From: Pseudomonas grandcourensis
GTDB taxonomy: Bacteria > Pseudomonadota > Gammaproteobacteria > Pseudomonadales > Pseudomonadaceae
Direction: 5' to 3'
Assembly (NCBI RefSeq): GCF_039909015.1
Contig: NZ_CP150919.1
Location: 1,650,501-1,714,500 of the forward strand
DNA length: 64,000 bases
Each line of letters opens with the position of its first letter. The first letter of the stretch is position 1. The position numbers and the translations under genes were made by a program. Below are positions 21,601 to 28,352 of the stretch, one piece after another. The notes beneath the pieces are model-generated. The model was not told the origin of the DNA. It was given only the letters and a program-made list of their open reading frames with translations, and ran no database searches.

Positions 21601-24600
21601 ATCACGGTCATCAGCGGTGGCGTGGTCGCCGGCTTCCCGCAAACCGCCGTCACGCCGTTGGGCAGCAACCTGACCATCACCGGGTTCAACGCCACCACCG
21701 GGGTGATCAGCTACAGCTACACCCTCAACGATAACGAATCCCATGCAACGGCCAACGGTGCCAACAGCCTCACCGAGAACTTCAACGTCGTGGCCACCGA
21801 CACCGATGGCGACAGCGCGACCGGGCAGATCAACGTCAACATCATCGATGACCTGCCGAGCGCTAAACCTGACTCGTCGTCGGTAGTGGAGGGCGGCACC
21901 GTCAACATCAGTGTGCTGGGCAACGACGTCAGCGGTGCCGATGGTCCGGCGACAGTGGTCGGCGTGCGTGCCGGCGGCAACACCTTGACGTCGGCCATCG
22001 GCGGGCTGGGCAGCCAGATTAACGGAACCTATGGCTACCTGACCCTCGATGCCAACGGCAACGCGGTGTATCACAGCAACCAGAATTCCGTCGGCGATTC
22101 GGGCGCCACTGACACGTTCACCTACACCGTGCGTGATTCCGATGGCGATGAAAGCACCACCACCATCACCATCGACGTCGCCAACAGCGCGATCAAGGCC
22201 AACCCCGACAGCGACGTGACGGTCTACGAAAAAGCCCTCGACCTGAGCCAGGATGGCCAGGACCTGGCCGCCGGTACGGTCACCGGCAGCGACCCGGGCA
22301 ATACGGGCGAAACCGCTTCCGGGACCCTGGTCGGTTCGGTCTCAGGTGCCAGCGGCGCGCTCACCTACACCCTGGTCGGCAGCGCCACCGGCACCTACGG
22401 GCAGATTCTGATCAACCCCGACGGCAGCTACACCTACACCCTGACCTCGGCACCGAAAACCTTGCCGAACGCCAACGACGGGCCGAACAGCCTGAGTGAA
22501 AGCTTCACCTACAAAGCCACCGATGCGCTGGGCAACAGCAGCACCAGCACCATCGTGGTCAACATTGTCGATGACCTGCCCAAGGTGGTGGCAACGGATC
22601 GCTCGGTGGCGGCGGTGGAGATCGATTCCAACCTGCTGATCGTGCTCGACGTCTCCGGCAGCATGGCCGACGCTTCAGGCGTGTTTGACACATCGGGCGC
22701 GAGTCTGTCGCGCCTGGCCCTGGCCAAGCAGGCCATCAGTGCCTTGCTGGATAAATACGATGACCTGGGTGATGTGAAAGTGCAGCTCGTCACCTTTAGC
22801 AGCAGCGCCACCGACATGACCACGGTGTGGGTCGATGTAGCGACCGCCAAGTTACTGCTCGCCGGCCTCAATGCGAACGGCGGTACCAACTACGACGCGG
22901 CCGTGGCAACCATGCAGACCGCGTTCAACACCTCGGGCAAACTGACCGGTGCGCAAAACGTCGGCTACTTCTTCTCCGACGGCAAGCCCACTACCGGCCA
23001 GGAAATCGGCACCGCCGACGAAACCGCGCTGAAAGCCTTCCTCGATGCCAACAACATCAAGAACTACGCGATCGGCCTGGGCAGCGGCGTGAGCAACGCC
23101 AACCTCGATCCGCTGGCCTATGACGGCAACAGCCACACCAACACCAATGCGGTGGTGGTCACCGACCTCAACCAACTCAACTCGGTGCTGTCCGGCACCG
23201 TGGTCGGCGCACCGGTCACCGGTTCGTTGCTGGGTGAGGGCGGCACGTTTGGCGCTGATGGCGGTTTCATCAAATCCATCGTGGTCGACGGCACCACCTA
23301 CACCTACGATCCAAAAGCCCTCAGCGGTCAGGGTTCGTTGACGCCAAGCGGCACCAACCACGGCACCTTCAACACCGTGAACAACACAGTGAGCATCGCC
23401 ACCAACAACAGCGGCACGTTGGTGATCAATCTCGACACTGGCGACTACAACTACACCTCGCAGAAAACCACGTCGGTGTTGATCACCGAAAACATCGGCT
23501 TCACCGTCAGCGACAACGATGGCGACCTCACCAGCTCTACGCTGACCGTGAAAGTGATTCCCAACGCGCCTCCGGTGGCGGTGGACGACCACGTCATCAC
23601 CAACGTGCTGTCGAGCAACATCGTGGTGCCGGGCGAACTGTTGCTGGCCAACGACACCGATCCCAATGGCGACCAACTTTCGGCAACACCCACCTCGTTC
23701 AACACCGGCTGGGCCGTGAAAGGCTCGGACTTCACCGGCACCGGCGCGATCGACTTCGCCGGTTCCGATAACATCGCTGCCAACAAGAGTCTGGCCAACG
23801 TGCGCAACGCCTTTGCGGCTAATACGGCGACCATGACGGCGCTGCTGGTGGTCAGTGGCTATCTCGGCGCAGTGAACAACTCCAATGGCAACAATGAAGA
23901 CCTCATCACGGTCAAGCTGAATCAAGGTGAAACGCTCAACCTCAATCACGACCTGGGTGCCGGGCACATCACGATGGAGTATTCGCTCAATGGTGGGGCG
24001 TTCGTAAGCATCGCCGATGGTGGCACCATCACCGCAGGCGCGGATGGCACTTACCAGATCCACGTGACCAACATCGCCAACGCCAGTGGTGGCAATAAGA
24101 ATGGGGCAGAAAACTACGACCTGACCATGACCGTCAACTACGCCGGAGCACACGACGTCACCACGGACTACCATGGCACCTACACCGCCAACGACAACCA
24201 CGGCGGCAGCGACTCGGCCAACCTGACCATCAGCTATCAGGACGGCCACACCCTCACCGGCACCAGCGGGGATGACGTACTGGTGGCGGGCACGGGCAAC
24301 AACATCATCAATGCCGGCGACGGCAACGATGTGCTCACTGCCGGTTCCGGCAACAACGAACTGCATGGCGGTGCCGGCAATGATCTGCTCTTCAGCGGCC
24401 AGGGCACTGACATCCTCGATGGCGGCACGGGTATCGACACGGCAAGCTACGCCCACGCCACGGCCGGGGTGACGGTTGACCTCAGCCTGCTCGGTGGACA
24501 AAACACTCTCGGTGCCGGCACTGACACCCTGACCGGTATCGAAAACCTCATCGGCTCGAACTTCAACGACACCCTGACCGGAGACACCACCAACAACGTG

Positions 24601-25062
24601 ATCAATGGGGGGCTTGGCAACGACATCCTCAGGGGCGGGGGCGGCGATGACTTGCTGATCGGTGGCCTGGGCAATAACAACCTGACCGGCGGGACGGGGG
24701 CCGATACCTTCCAGTGGCTCAAGGACAACAGTGGCCATGACCTGATCACCGACTTCACGCCCGGCACCGACAAGCTCGACCTGTCGCAACTGCTGCAAGG
24801 GGAAAACGGCACCACGGCTTCGCTGGATGACTACCTGCACTTCACCGTCACCGGCAGCGGGCCGTCGACCGTGACCAGCATCGACGTCAGCGCCATGGCC
24901 GGCGCCGCGCCGAACCAGACCATCGACCTGGCCGGCGTCGATCTCGCCAGTCATTACGGTGTAACGCCGGGGGCAGGAGGGGTGATCGCAGGCGGGCATG
25001 ACACGGCGACCATCATCAACGGCATGCTCAACGATCATTCGTTGAAGGTGGATACGGTGTGA
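12625..25062 (+). CDS. lapA: Giant LapA-type repeat adhesin, LapG-cleavable
   Basis: 4145-residue type I-secreted biofilm adhesin. Residues 1-110 are the LapA-type retention module (IGIVSKVIGQVFAVASDGTR) that plugs the LapE channel. The LapG cleavage motif TAAG follows at 115-118. From about residue 197 the protein is Ig-like/VCBS repeats: one divergent unit, five 250-residue units, a long module, three more 250-residue units, and a second long module. A von Willebrand A domain follows (about 3335-3525) with MIDAS Asp3342-x-Ser-Gly-Ser, GGTNY and SDG. Then come a VCBS-like part, RTX nonapeptides GGxGND (about 3875-4030) and a C-terminal secretion signal. LapA and MapA of P. fluorescens Pf0-1 share this plan; which one this is orthologous to cannot be settled here. 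Sibling unit copies are almost identical in DNA. Confidence 0.92.
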   Translation: MATLIGIVSKVIGQVFAVASDGTRRALVEGDRLFAGDQLTTGAEGAVAVHLQNGQELTLGRDSSMQMTPQLLANQIPHVDSPEALTPSEAQLTDVEKLQKAIAAGDDPTQTAEATAAGPTTTAGVPGGIAGSGHSFVLLEEVGGRVDPVIGFPTAGFNGIPELPEERLNANPDNTVAAEAPVVPSVVPPVVPQVPNNPVTFDGLSQQNGERTVNEANLTDGSARNEGSLTRSGTFTINAPDGLSSLSIGGINLISGGVAAGFPQSLTSPLGGTLTVTSYNPATGVVSYSYTLNHTESHASGEGANSLVEHVTVVASDSNGDSTTGTVTINIIDDVPQAVDDNNGTASESLLTLNGNVLGNDVQGADRVPLGENSGPITPGTFTGTYGTLVLNANGTYTYTLNTSDADFNALHGGGNGTETFTYTLTDSDGDSSTANLVLQIHNNDDPITIGGLNAGGGELTVFEKNLSDGSAPDAPALTQNGTFTVAALDGVTTLTVGGIAVVTAGVAAGFPQSITTPLGSTLTITGFNAVTGVVSYSYTLVDNEAHPTANGANTLPEQFAVTVVDDNGTTATGSLDVNIVDDLPNAVNDSNAGTASETLLTLNGNVLGNDVQGADRVTIGENTGPITPGTFTGTYGTLVLNANGTYTYTLNTSDADFKALHGGGNGTETFTYTLTDADGDSSTANLVLQIHNNDDPITIGGLNVDGGELTVFEKNLSDGSAPDATALTQSGTFTVAALDGVTTLIVGGIAVVTAGVAAGFPQSITTPLGSTLTITGFNAATGVVSYSYTLNDNEAHANANGANTLPEQFAVTVVDDNGTTATGSLDVNIVDDLPNAVNDSNAGTASETLLTLNGNVLSNDVQGADRVTIGENAGPVTPGTFTGTYGTLVLNANGTYTYTLNTSDADFKALHGGGNGTETFTYTITDSDGDSSTANLVLQIHNNDDPITIGGLNVEGGELTVFEKNLSDGSNPDTPALTQNGTFTITALDGVTTLTVGGIAVVTAGVAAGFPQSVTTPLGSTLTITGFNAATGVVSYSYTLNDNEAHANANGANTLPEQFAVTVVDDNGTTATGSLDVNIVDDLPNAVNDSNAGTASETLLTLNGNVLSNDVQGADRVTIGENAGPVTPGTFTGTYGTLVLNANGTYTYTLNTSDADFKALHGGGNGTETFTYTITDSDGDSSTANLVLQIHNNDDPITIGGLNVEGGELTVFEKNLSDGSNPDTPALTQNGTFTITALDGVTTLTVGGIAVVTAGVAAGFPQSVTTPLGSTLTITGFNAATGVVSYSYTLNDNEAHANANGANTLPEQFAVTVVDDNGTTATGSLDVNIVDDLPNAVNDSNASTASETLLTLNGNVLGNDVQGADRVTIGENTGPITPGTFTGTYGTLVLNANGTYTYTLNTSDADFKALHGGGNGTETFTYTLTDSDGDSSTANLVLQIHNNDDPITIGGLNVEGGELTVFEKNLSDGSNPDTPALTQSGNFTVTALDGVTTLTVGGIAVVTAGVTAGFPQSITTPLGSTLTITGFNAATGVVSYSYSLNDNEAHPTANGANTLPEQFAVTVVDDNGTTATGSLDVNIVDDLPKGVYDSNGTASETLLTLNGNVLSNDVQGADRVTIGENAGPITPGTFTGTYGTLVLNANGTYTYTLNTSDADFKALHGGGNGTETFTYTLTDADGDSSTANLVLQIHNNDDPVVLNGLDVYGGELTVYEKNLSDGTNPDTPALTQSGTFNVTALDGLQTLTVGGITVVSGGVAAGFPQTAVTPLGSTLTITGYNPVTGVISYSYTLNDNEAHPTADGANSLTENINVVATDTDGDSATAQINVNIIDDLPSANPDADSVREGGTVSGNVLDNDIGGADGPAVTGAVVGVRAGSDTSTSAIGGLGDHITGTYGYLTLDANGNAVYHSTPNAVSGPGAVDVFTYTVRDSDGDESTTTITIDVYNSCLKAVSDNDVTVLEKALDLNQDGQDLVPGSVTGSDPTSTGETASGTLVGSVTHAVGAITYALVGSDVGVYGQIQLNANGTYTYTLTTPPSTTPHANDGPNVMHETFTYQATDSLGNIVTSNIVVNIVDDVPKAMNDSNLGTASETVPSLSGDVFGNDVIGADKVAIGPDAGPVTPGTFTGTYGTLVLNANGTYTYTLDPDNADFKNLHGGGNGTETFTYTLTDSDGDSSTANLVLQIHNNDDPVVLNGLNVYGGELTVYEKNLSDGSNPDAPALTQSGNFTVTALDGVTTLTVGGIAVVTAGVTAGFPQSVTTPLGSTLTITGFNAATGVVSYSYTLVDNEAHPTANGANTLPEQFAVTVVDDNGTTATGSLDVNIVDDLPKGVYDSNASTASETLLTLNGNVLSNDVQGADRVTLGEHAGPITPGTFTGTYGTLVLNANGTYTYTLNTSDADFKALHGGGNGTETFTYTLTDADGDSSTANLVLQIHNNDDPVVLNGLDVYGGELTVYEKNLSDGSNPDAPVLTQNGTFTITALDGVTTLTVGGIAVVTAGVTAGFPQSVTTPLGSTLTITGFNAATGVVSYSYTLVDNEAHPTANGANTLPEQFAVTVVDDNGTTATGSLDVNIVDDLPKGVYDSNASTASETLLTLNGNVLSNDVQGADRVTLGEHAGPITPGTFTGTYGTLVLNANGTYTYTLNTSDADFKALHGGGNGTETFTYTLTDADGDSSTANLVLQIHNNDDPVVLNGLNVYGGELTVYEKNLSDGSNPDTPALTQNGTFTITALDGVTTLTVGGIAVVTAGVTAGFPQSVTTPLGSTLTITGFNAATGVVSYSYTLNDNEAHPTANGANTLPEQFAVTVVDDNGTTATGSLDVNIVDDLPKGVYDSNASTASETLLTLNGNVLSNDVQGADRVTVGGNAGPITPGTFTGTYGTLVLNANGTYTYTLSTSDADFKALHGGGNGTETFTYTLTDSDGDSSTANLVLQIHNNDDPVVLNGLNVNGGELTVYEKNLSDGSNPDTPALTQSGTFTVTALDGLQTLTVGGITVISGGVVAGFPQTAVTPLGSNLTITGFNATTGVISYSYTLNDNESHATANGANSLTENFNVVATDTDGDSATGQINVNIIDDLPSAKPDSSSVVEGGTVNISVLGNDVSGADGPATVVGVRAGGNTLTSAIGGLGSQINGTYGYLTLDANGNAVYHSNQNSVGDSGATDTFTYTVRDSDGDESTTTITIDVANSAIKANPDSDVTVYEKALDLSQDGQDLAAGTVTGSDPGNTGETASGTLVGSVSGASGALTYTLVGSATGTYGQILINPDGSYTYTLTSAPKTLPNANDGPNSLSESFTYKATDALGNSSTSTIVVNIVDDLPKVVATDRSVAAVEIDSNLLIVLDVSGSMADASGVFDTSGASLSRLALAKQAISALLDKYDDLGDVKVQLVTFSSSATDMTTVWVDVATAKLLLAGLNANGGTNYDAAVATMQTAFNTSGKLTGAQNVGYFFSDGKPTTGQEIGTADETALKAFLDANNIKNYAIGLGSGVSNANLDPLAYDGNSHTNTNAVVVTDLNQLNSVLSGTVVGAPVTGSLLGEGGTFGADGGFIKSIVVDGTTYTYDPKALSGQGSLTPSGTNHGTFNTVNNTVSIATNNSGTLVINLDTGDYNYTSQKTTSVLITENIGFTVSDNDGDLTSSTLTVKVIPNAPPVAVDDHVITNVLSSNIVVPGELLLANDTDPNGDQLSATPTSFNTGWAVKGSDFTGTGAIDFAGSDNIAANKSLANVRNAFAANTATMTALLVVSGYLGAVNNSNGNNEDLITVKLNQGETLNLNHDLGAGHITMEYSLNGGAFVSIADGGTITAGADGTYQIHVTNIANASGGNKNGAENYDLTMTVNYAGAHDVTTDYHGTYTANDNHGGSDSANLTISYQDGHTLTGTSGDDVLVAGTGNNIINAGDGNDVLTAGSGNNELHGGAGNDLLFSGQGTDILDGGTGIDTASYAHATAGVTVDLSLLGGQNTLGAGTDTLTGIENLIGSNFNDTLTGDTTNNVINGGLGNDILRGGGGDDLLIGGLGNNNLTGGTGADTFQWLKDNSGHDLITDFTPGTDKLDLSQLLQGENGTTASLDDYLHFTVTGSGPSTVTSIDVSAMAGAAPNQTIDLAGVDLASHYGVTPGAGGVIAGGHDTATIINGMLNDHSLKVDTV
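13951..17697 (+). repeat. Adhesin repeat array A: five ~750-bp units
   Basis: Units start at 13951, 14701, 15451, 16201 and 16951 (lengths 750, 750, 750, 750, 747). Each encodes two Ig-like halves: one begins DDPITIGGLN and ends VNIVDDLP, the other carries SETLLTLNGNVL and NANGTYTYTL. The units at 15451 and 16201 and their flanks are almost identical in DNA; in 15151-15900 against 15901-16650 I noticed only one difference (15231 G, 15981 T). Confidence 0.95.
17698..19179 (+). repeat. Adhesin long repeat module, copy 1
   Basis: A 1482-bp module that begins like a standard unit (DDPVVLNGLDVYGG, DGLQTLTVGG). It then inserts segments absent from the standard unit (VVGVRAG, AIGGLGDHITGTYGYLTLD, EKALDLNQDGQDL). 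It returns to a standard second half before 19180. The inserted segments recur from 21430 onward. Confidence 0.85.
19180..21429 (+). repeat. Adhesin repeat array B: three 750-bp units
   Basis: Units start at 19180, 19930 and 20680, each exactly 750 bp, of the DDPVVLNGL type. The first two are nearly identical in DNA, including silent positions. Confidence 0.95.
21430..22590 (+). repeat. Adhesin long repeat module, copy 2
   Basis: Second copy of the long module (DGLQTLTVGG, VVGVRAGG, AIGGLGSQINGTYGYLTLD, EKALDLSQDGQDL). It differs from copy 1 at many positions and runs straight into the von Willebrand A domain. Confidence 0.85.
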
Positions 25063-25080
25063 GCTGAAAACCCACTGAGA

Positions 25081-25117
25081 AACCCGCCATCCCTGTGAAG
25101 GGGGGCGGGTTTTTGTT
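25081..25117. terminator. Terminator after the adhesin gene
   Basis: AACCCGCC (25081-25088) pairs with GGCGGGTT (25104-25111), followed by a T-rich run on the plus strand. It lies between the convergent adhesin and lapD genes and could also serve the minus strand. Confidence 0.85.
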
Positions 25118-25174
25118 GCCCGGGACAAAGCTCGATGTCCGATCAGGGGTTACAGAACCTCGATGTACCCATCA

Positions 25175-27115
25175 TCACATCGGCTCTGGCGCCCCGATCA
25201 ATCGACCCATGGCCCCGAATACTCCCAACTCCTTGATCACCTCCAGCTCACCCTGGGTCTCGACCATCTCCGCAATCAGCGGCAAATCTATGCTGTGGGT
25301 CGCACGAAAGATCGCATCGATGAACATCCGCTTGTCAGGCTGCTCGTCGATGTCGCGAATGTAGGCTCCATCGATTTTCAGGTATGCCAAGCCCAATTGG
25401 GTCAGATTGCCGATCTGGCTGAAACGCCCGCCAAAGTGTTGCAGGCCGATTCGATAACCGGTCTTGAGCAATGTGCTGCAAAGGTTCTGCAGCACTTCGG
25501 GGGCCGGCAACTGGCGCTCGTCGATTTCCAGGGTCAGCAGCGGCGCCAGTTCGGGAAGGGAATCAAGCAAGTCGTGGATTGTTTGCCATTGCTCCGGGTC
25601 GCGCAGGGTGCTCCCGGACAGGCTCAATGCCAAGGGCCTGCGGTTGACCACCAGGTCGTCCAGCGTGGCTTCGAGCATCGCCAGGTCGAAGCGTGCCGAC
25701 CAGCCGAGACGCTCGATCCACGGCAGGAAATGCCCGGCGGCAATCGCCTCGCCCTGCGGGTCGAGCAGGCGTGCGAGCACTTTGTGATGCAGCACCTGGC
25801 GGGTGTCGGCACATTGCACGACAGGCTGGAAGTACAGCTGCATTTTGCCTTCGGTCAAGGCATCGTCGATCCAGGTGCGCCAGTCGTGCTGGGAGTGATT
25901 CGGTGCCATGTCACGATGGCTCAAATGAACCCAGGGGCGTTCGGGATGTTGCCGGGACTCCGTCAGCGCCTGATCAAGGCGCAGGAGTACGGTGCTGATC
26001 GGCTCACCGGGGCGGTAGGCGACAACGCCCAGATGGGCGACCGGCATGCAATCGCTTGCGCCGGTCAGGCGCAGGTTCTCCAGGCTGACGCTGATATCGG
26101 CCGCCAGGCGCGCGGCACTTTCCGCGTCCAGGCCCGGTGTCAGCAGGCTGAATTCGCCGCCACGATTGCGCGCCGCCAGCCAGGTTCGACGCTCCGGTAG
26201 TTGAGTCAGGCGCTTGAGCAATTCGCCGACGGCAGTGATCAGCGCGTCAGCCCGTTGGCCACCCAGGCGCTGATTGAGGCCGTTCAGGTCGTTGATTCGC
26301 AACATCAGCAAATGACCATCGCGGCTCTGTTCGCATATGCGTAAATGGTCGGCCAGTTGCTCGTCGAGCAGGCGCCGGTTGGCGAGGCCGGTGAGGCTGT
26401 CCAGATAGGATTCGGCCCGCAGTTTTTCGCTACGCGCAGCCTCCTCGACGAACAGCGCCTTGAGCTTCTCTACCATCTGGTTCATCGCCAGCACCACCCG
26501 TTTCAATTCCGGTGTGCGCGGCAGTTTCGGCAGGCTGAGAAATTCGCGTTTGCTGATGGCCTCGGCTTGTCGGACCATGCTGTCGAGTGGGCGAAATTGC
26601 CGGCGCAGCATCCATCCTCCAATCACGGCGCTGAGCAGCCCGCACAGCAGCAGCCAGATCAGGCTGCCGAGGGTGCTGTCCCAGAGCTTGGCCAAGGCGA
26701 ATTGCGGATTGCTCAGCACTTCGACCCGTGCCAGTTGTTCCCAGCCGCGCATGATCAGGGCATCGCCACCTTCCGGGCGCAGGTCGACCAGGTTGACGAA
26801 CCAGTCAGGTACACCGTCGATTTTCGTCGGCGCGGTGCGTTCCACCAGGGTTTGCTGATCCTTGAGCCTGATGACGTGGATGCTGCTGAAATAGCCGCTG
26901 TCGAAAATCGAACTGACCATCAGTTCCATCATCGCCGGGTCATCGACCTGCGCCGTCAGCGACAGCCCCAGCGCGGTGGCCGCGTCCTGGGCATGGGCGC
27001 GCAGTTGGCTGAGCGTTTGTTCGCGGGAGCTTTCCAGGCTGGCAAAAAAACTGCCGCTGAATGCCACCAGCAGGAACAGGCAGATGGCCAGGAACAACTG
27101 TTTACGCAGTGTCAT
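25175..27115 (-). CDS. lapD: c-di-GMP receptor LapD
   Basis: 646-residue inner-membrane receptor controlling LapG. Transmembrane segment 1 (about 6-26), a periplasmic LapD/MoxY-type domain, transmembrane segment 2 (SLIWLLLCGLLSAVIGGWML) and a HAMP helix (RRQFRPLDSMVRQAEAISKR). A degenerate GGDEF domain has RGGEF near residue 318; a degenerate EAL domain has KVLARL near residue 443 in place of the catalytic EAL. Loss of both catalytic motifs is the LapD hallmark: it binds c-di-GMP rather than making or cleaving it, and then sequesters LapG in the periplasm so that the adhesin stays on the surface. LapG is encoded 22 bp upstream on the same strand. Confidence 0.93.
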   Translation of the reverse strand: MTLRKQLFLAICLFLLVAFSGSFFASLESSREQTLSQLRAHAQDAATALGLSLTAQVDDPAMMELMVSSIFDSGYFSSIHVIRLKDQQTLVERTAPTKIDGVPDWFVNLVDLRPEGGDALIMRGWEQLARVEVLSNPQFALAKLWDSTLGSLIWLLLCGLLSAVIGGWMLRRQFRPLDSMVRQAEAISKREFLSLPKLPRTPELKRVVLAMNQMVEKLKALFVEEAARSEKLRAESYLDSLTGLANRRLLDEQLADHLRICEQSRDGHLLMLRINDLNGLNQRLGGQRADALITAVGELLKRLTQLPERRTWLAARNRGGEFSLLTPGLDAESAARLAADISVSLENLRLTGASDCMPVAHLGVVAYRPGEPISTVLLRLDQALTESRQHPERPWVHLSHRDMAPNHSQHDWRTWIDDALTEGKMQLYFQPVVQCADTRQVLHHKVLARLLDPQGEAIAAGHFLPWIERLGWSARFDLAMLEATLDDLVVNRRPLALSLSGSTLRDPEQWQTIHDLLDSLPELAPLLTLEIDERQLPAPEVLQNLCSTLLKTGYRIGLQHFGGRFSQIGNLTQLGLAYLKIDGAYIRDIDEQPDKRMFIDAIFRATHSIDLPLIAEMVETQGELEVIKELGVFGAMGRLIGAPEPM

Positions 27116-27137
27116 GCTTCGCTCCTTGCCAAGGCGG

Positions 27138-27845
27138 TTAGCCGTCGCCGATGTCGAACCCTTCGGCCTGCATCTTTTTCAACACATCCTGCCAGCGCGA
27201 CAGCTTTTTCGAGTCGCTGCTGCGCTGGCCCCCGTTCTTGCCTGGCAGGTACAGGCCTTCGGCGTTGAAGGCGTACACCGGTAGCAAGTCTTTGCGTTGG
27301 GAGGCGGGGCGGATATCGCCGATCAGGTTGTCCAGCACCAGTGGGTCGCTCGTGGGGGTGCTGTAGAACGTCAGCACCATGTGCGCCTGGTTCTGGCTCA
27401 GGGCCTTGACGTAGGTGATGCGCAGCTTTTCGCTGGGAATACCGAGTCGGCGCAGGCTGAAATACTTTGCCAGCGCGTAGTCCTCGCAATCGGCGGCACC
27501 CTTGATCAGGGCTTCGACGGGCGTGGCCCAGTAATCGGTCTGTTGCCAGATGCGCGTGTCATCCTGGAAGTTCAGCTGCTGATCGAAGAAACGGTTCACC
27601 GCGTTGAGCTGTTCGCGTTCGGGGGCGCCGCGTGCACTTTGCAGCATTTGACTCCACGCCTCGATCCGACTTCGCGCCGGTCCGAGCGGGCCGTAGCGTT
27701 TTTCAACGGTTTGCAGAATCTGCGCAAAATCCCAGTCGGCCCGGACCCCGTTGAATAGAGTCAGTAGCAAACCAGCCAGCAGCAACCAGCCTCCGAGCCG
27801 AAGTCGGAGCGTTGGCCATCCTGGACTACGCAGACTGCGGGCCAT
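27138..27845 (-). CDS. lapG: Periplasmic adhesin protease LapG
   Basis: 235-residue transglutaminase-like cysteine protease. The catalytic triad is Cys120 (AADCEDYA), His155 (QAHMVL) and Asp172 (LVLDNL), and the acidic residues flanking Cys120 (Asp119, Glu121) match the calcium-binding site of LapG proteins. An N-terminal signal segment (LGGWLLLAGLLLTLFNGVRA) targets it to the periplasm. The frame is open upstream to 28169, but the start is placed at the ATG at 27845, which directly precedes the signal sequence. Its substrate is expected to be the TAAG site of the neighbouring adhesin. Confidence 0.92.
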   Translation of the reverse strand: MARSLRSPGWPTLRLRLGGWLLLAGLLLTLFNGVRADWDFAQILQTVEKRYGPLGPARSRIEAWSQMLQSARGAPEREQLNAVNRFFDQQLNFQDDTRIWQQTDYWATPVEALIKGAADCEDYALAKYFSLRRLGIPSEKLRITYVKALSQNQAHMVLTFYSTPTSDPLVLDNLIGDIRPASQRKDLLPVYAFNAEGLYLPGKNGGQRSSDSKKLSRWQDVLKKMQAEGFDIGDG

Positions 27846-27946
27846 GTCTGGCTGCTCGAATGTAGGTTTGTGAAGTTTAGGTGGAGTTTTTGCGGGGGGA
27901 GGGCAGGTCGTCGGGTTGCCTGCGCCACAAATACCTCTGGGCAAAC

Positions 27947-28342
27947 TCAGGATTTGCGCAGGGTTTTCTGCCTGAGGATGTAGATCGTCACGAGTACCGC
28001 ACTGGTCAGCATGAAGCCCCGTGCCCAGGGCTGCGCTACCAGGTAGCAGGAGAGCAGGATGCTCGCCCACATCAGGCCGATGGCGTAGACCTTGCTCTTG
28101 AGTGGGATGCCGTTGCCGTCGAGGTAATCGCGAATCCAGGGGCCAAGCCGTGGATGCTCGACCAGCCATTGATAAAAGCGCGGCGAACTGCGGGCGAAGC
28201 AGGCGGCCGCCAGTAGCAGGAAAGGGGTGGTGGGCAATACCGGCAGGAAAATCCCGATCACCCCCAGCGCCACGCTCAGCCAGCCGATGGCCAGCAGCAC
28301 GTAGCGCAACATCAGGGGGCGGTTGCCTATGGGGTTGTCCAT
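27947..28342 (-). CDS. YbaN-like DUF454 membrane protein
   Basis: 131-residue inner-membrane protein of the DUF454/YbaN family: motif GVIGIFLPVLPTTPFLLLAA near the N-terminus, then ACFARSSPRFYQWL and two hydrophobic segments at the C-terminus. Function unknown. It follows the YecA-like gene by 10 bp and precedes lapG by about 100 bp on the same strand, so it may share a transcript with lapG-lapD. Confidence 0.85.
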   Translation of the reverse strand: MDNPIGNRPLMLRYVLLAIGWLSVALGVIGIFLPVLPTTPFLLLAAACFARSSPRFYQWLVEHPRLGPWIRDYLDGNGIPLKSKVYAIGLMWASILLSCYLVAQPWARGFMLTSAVLVTIYILRQKTLRKS

Positions 28343-28352
28343 AGGCAGAACC

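Noticed and set aside
25175-27115. LapD read as an active GGDEF-EAL enzyme
   Set aside because: Both catalytic motifs are degenerate (RGGEF, KVLARL) and lapG is adjacent.
27846-28169. Extension of lapG upstream to 28169
   Set aside because: It would overlap the DUF454 gene and place the signal peptide in the middle of the protein.
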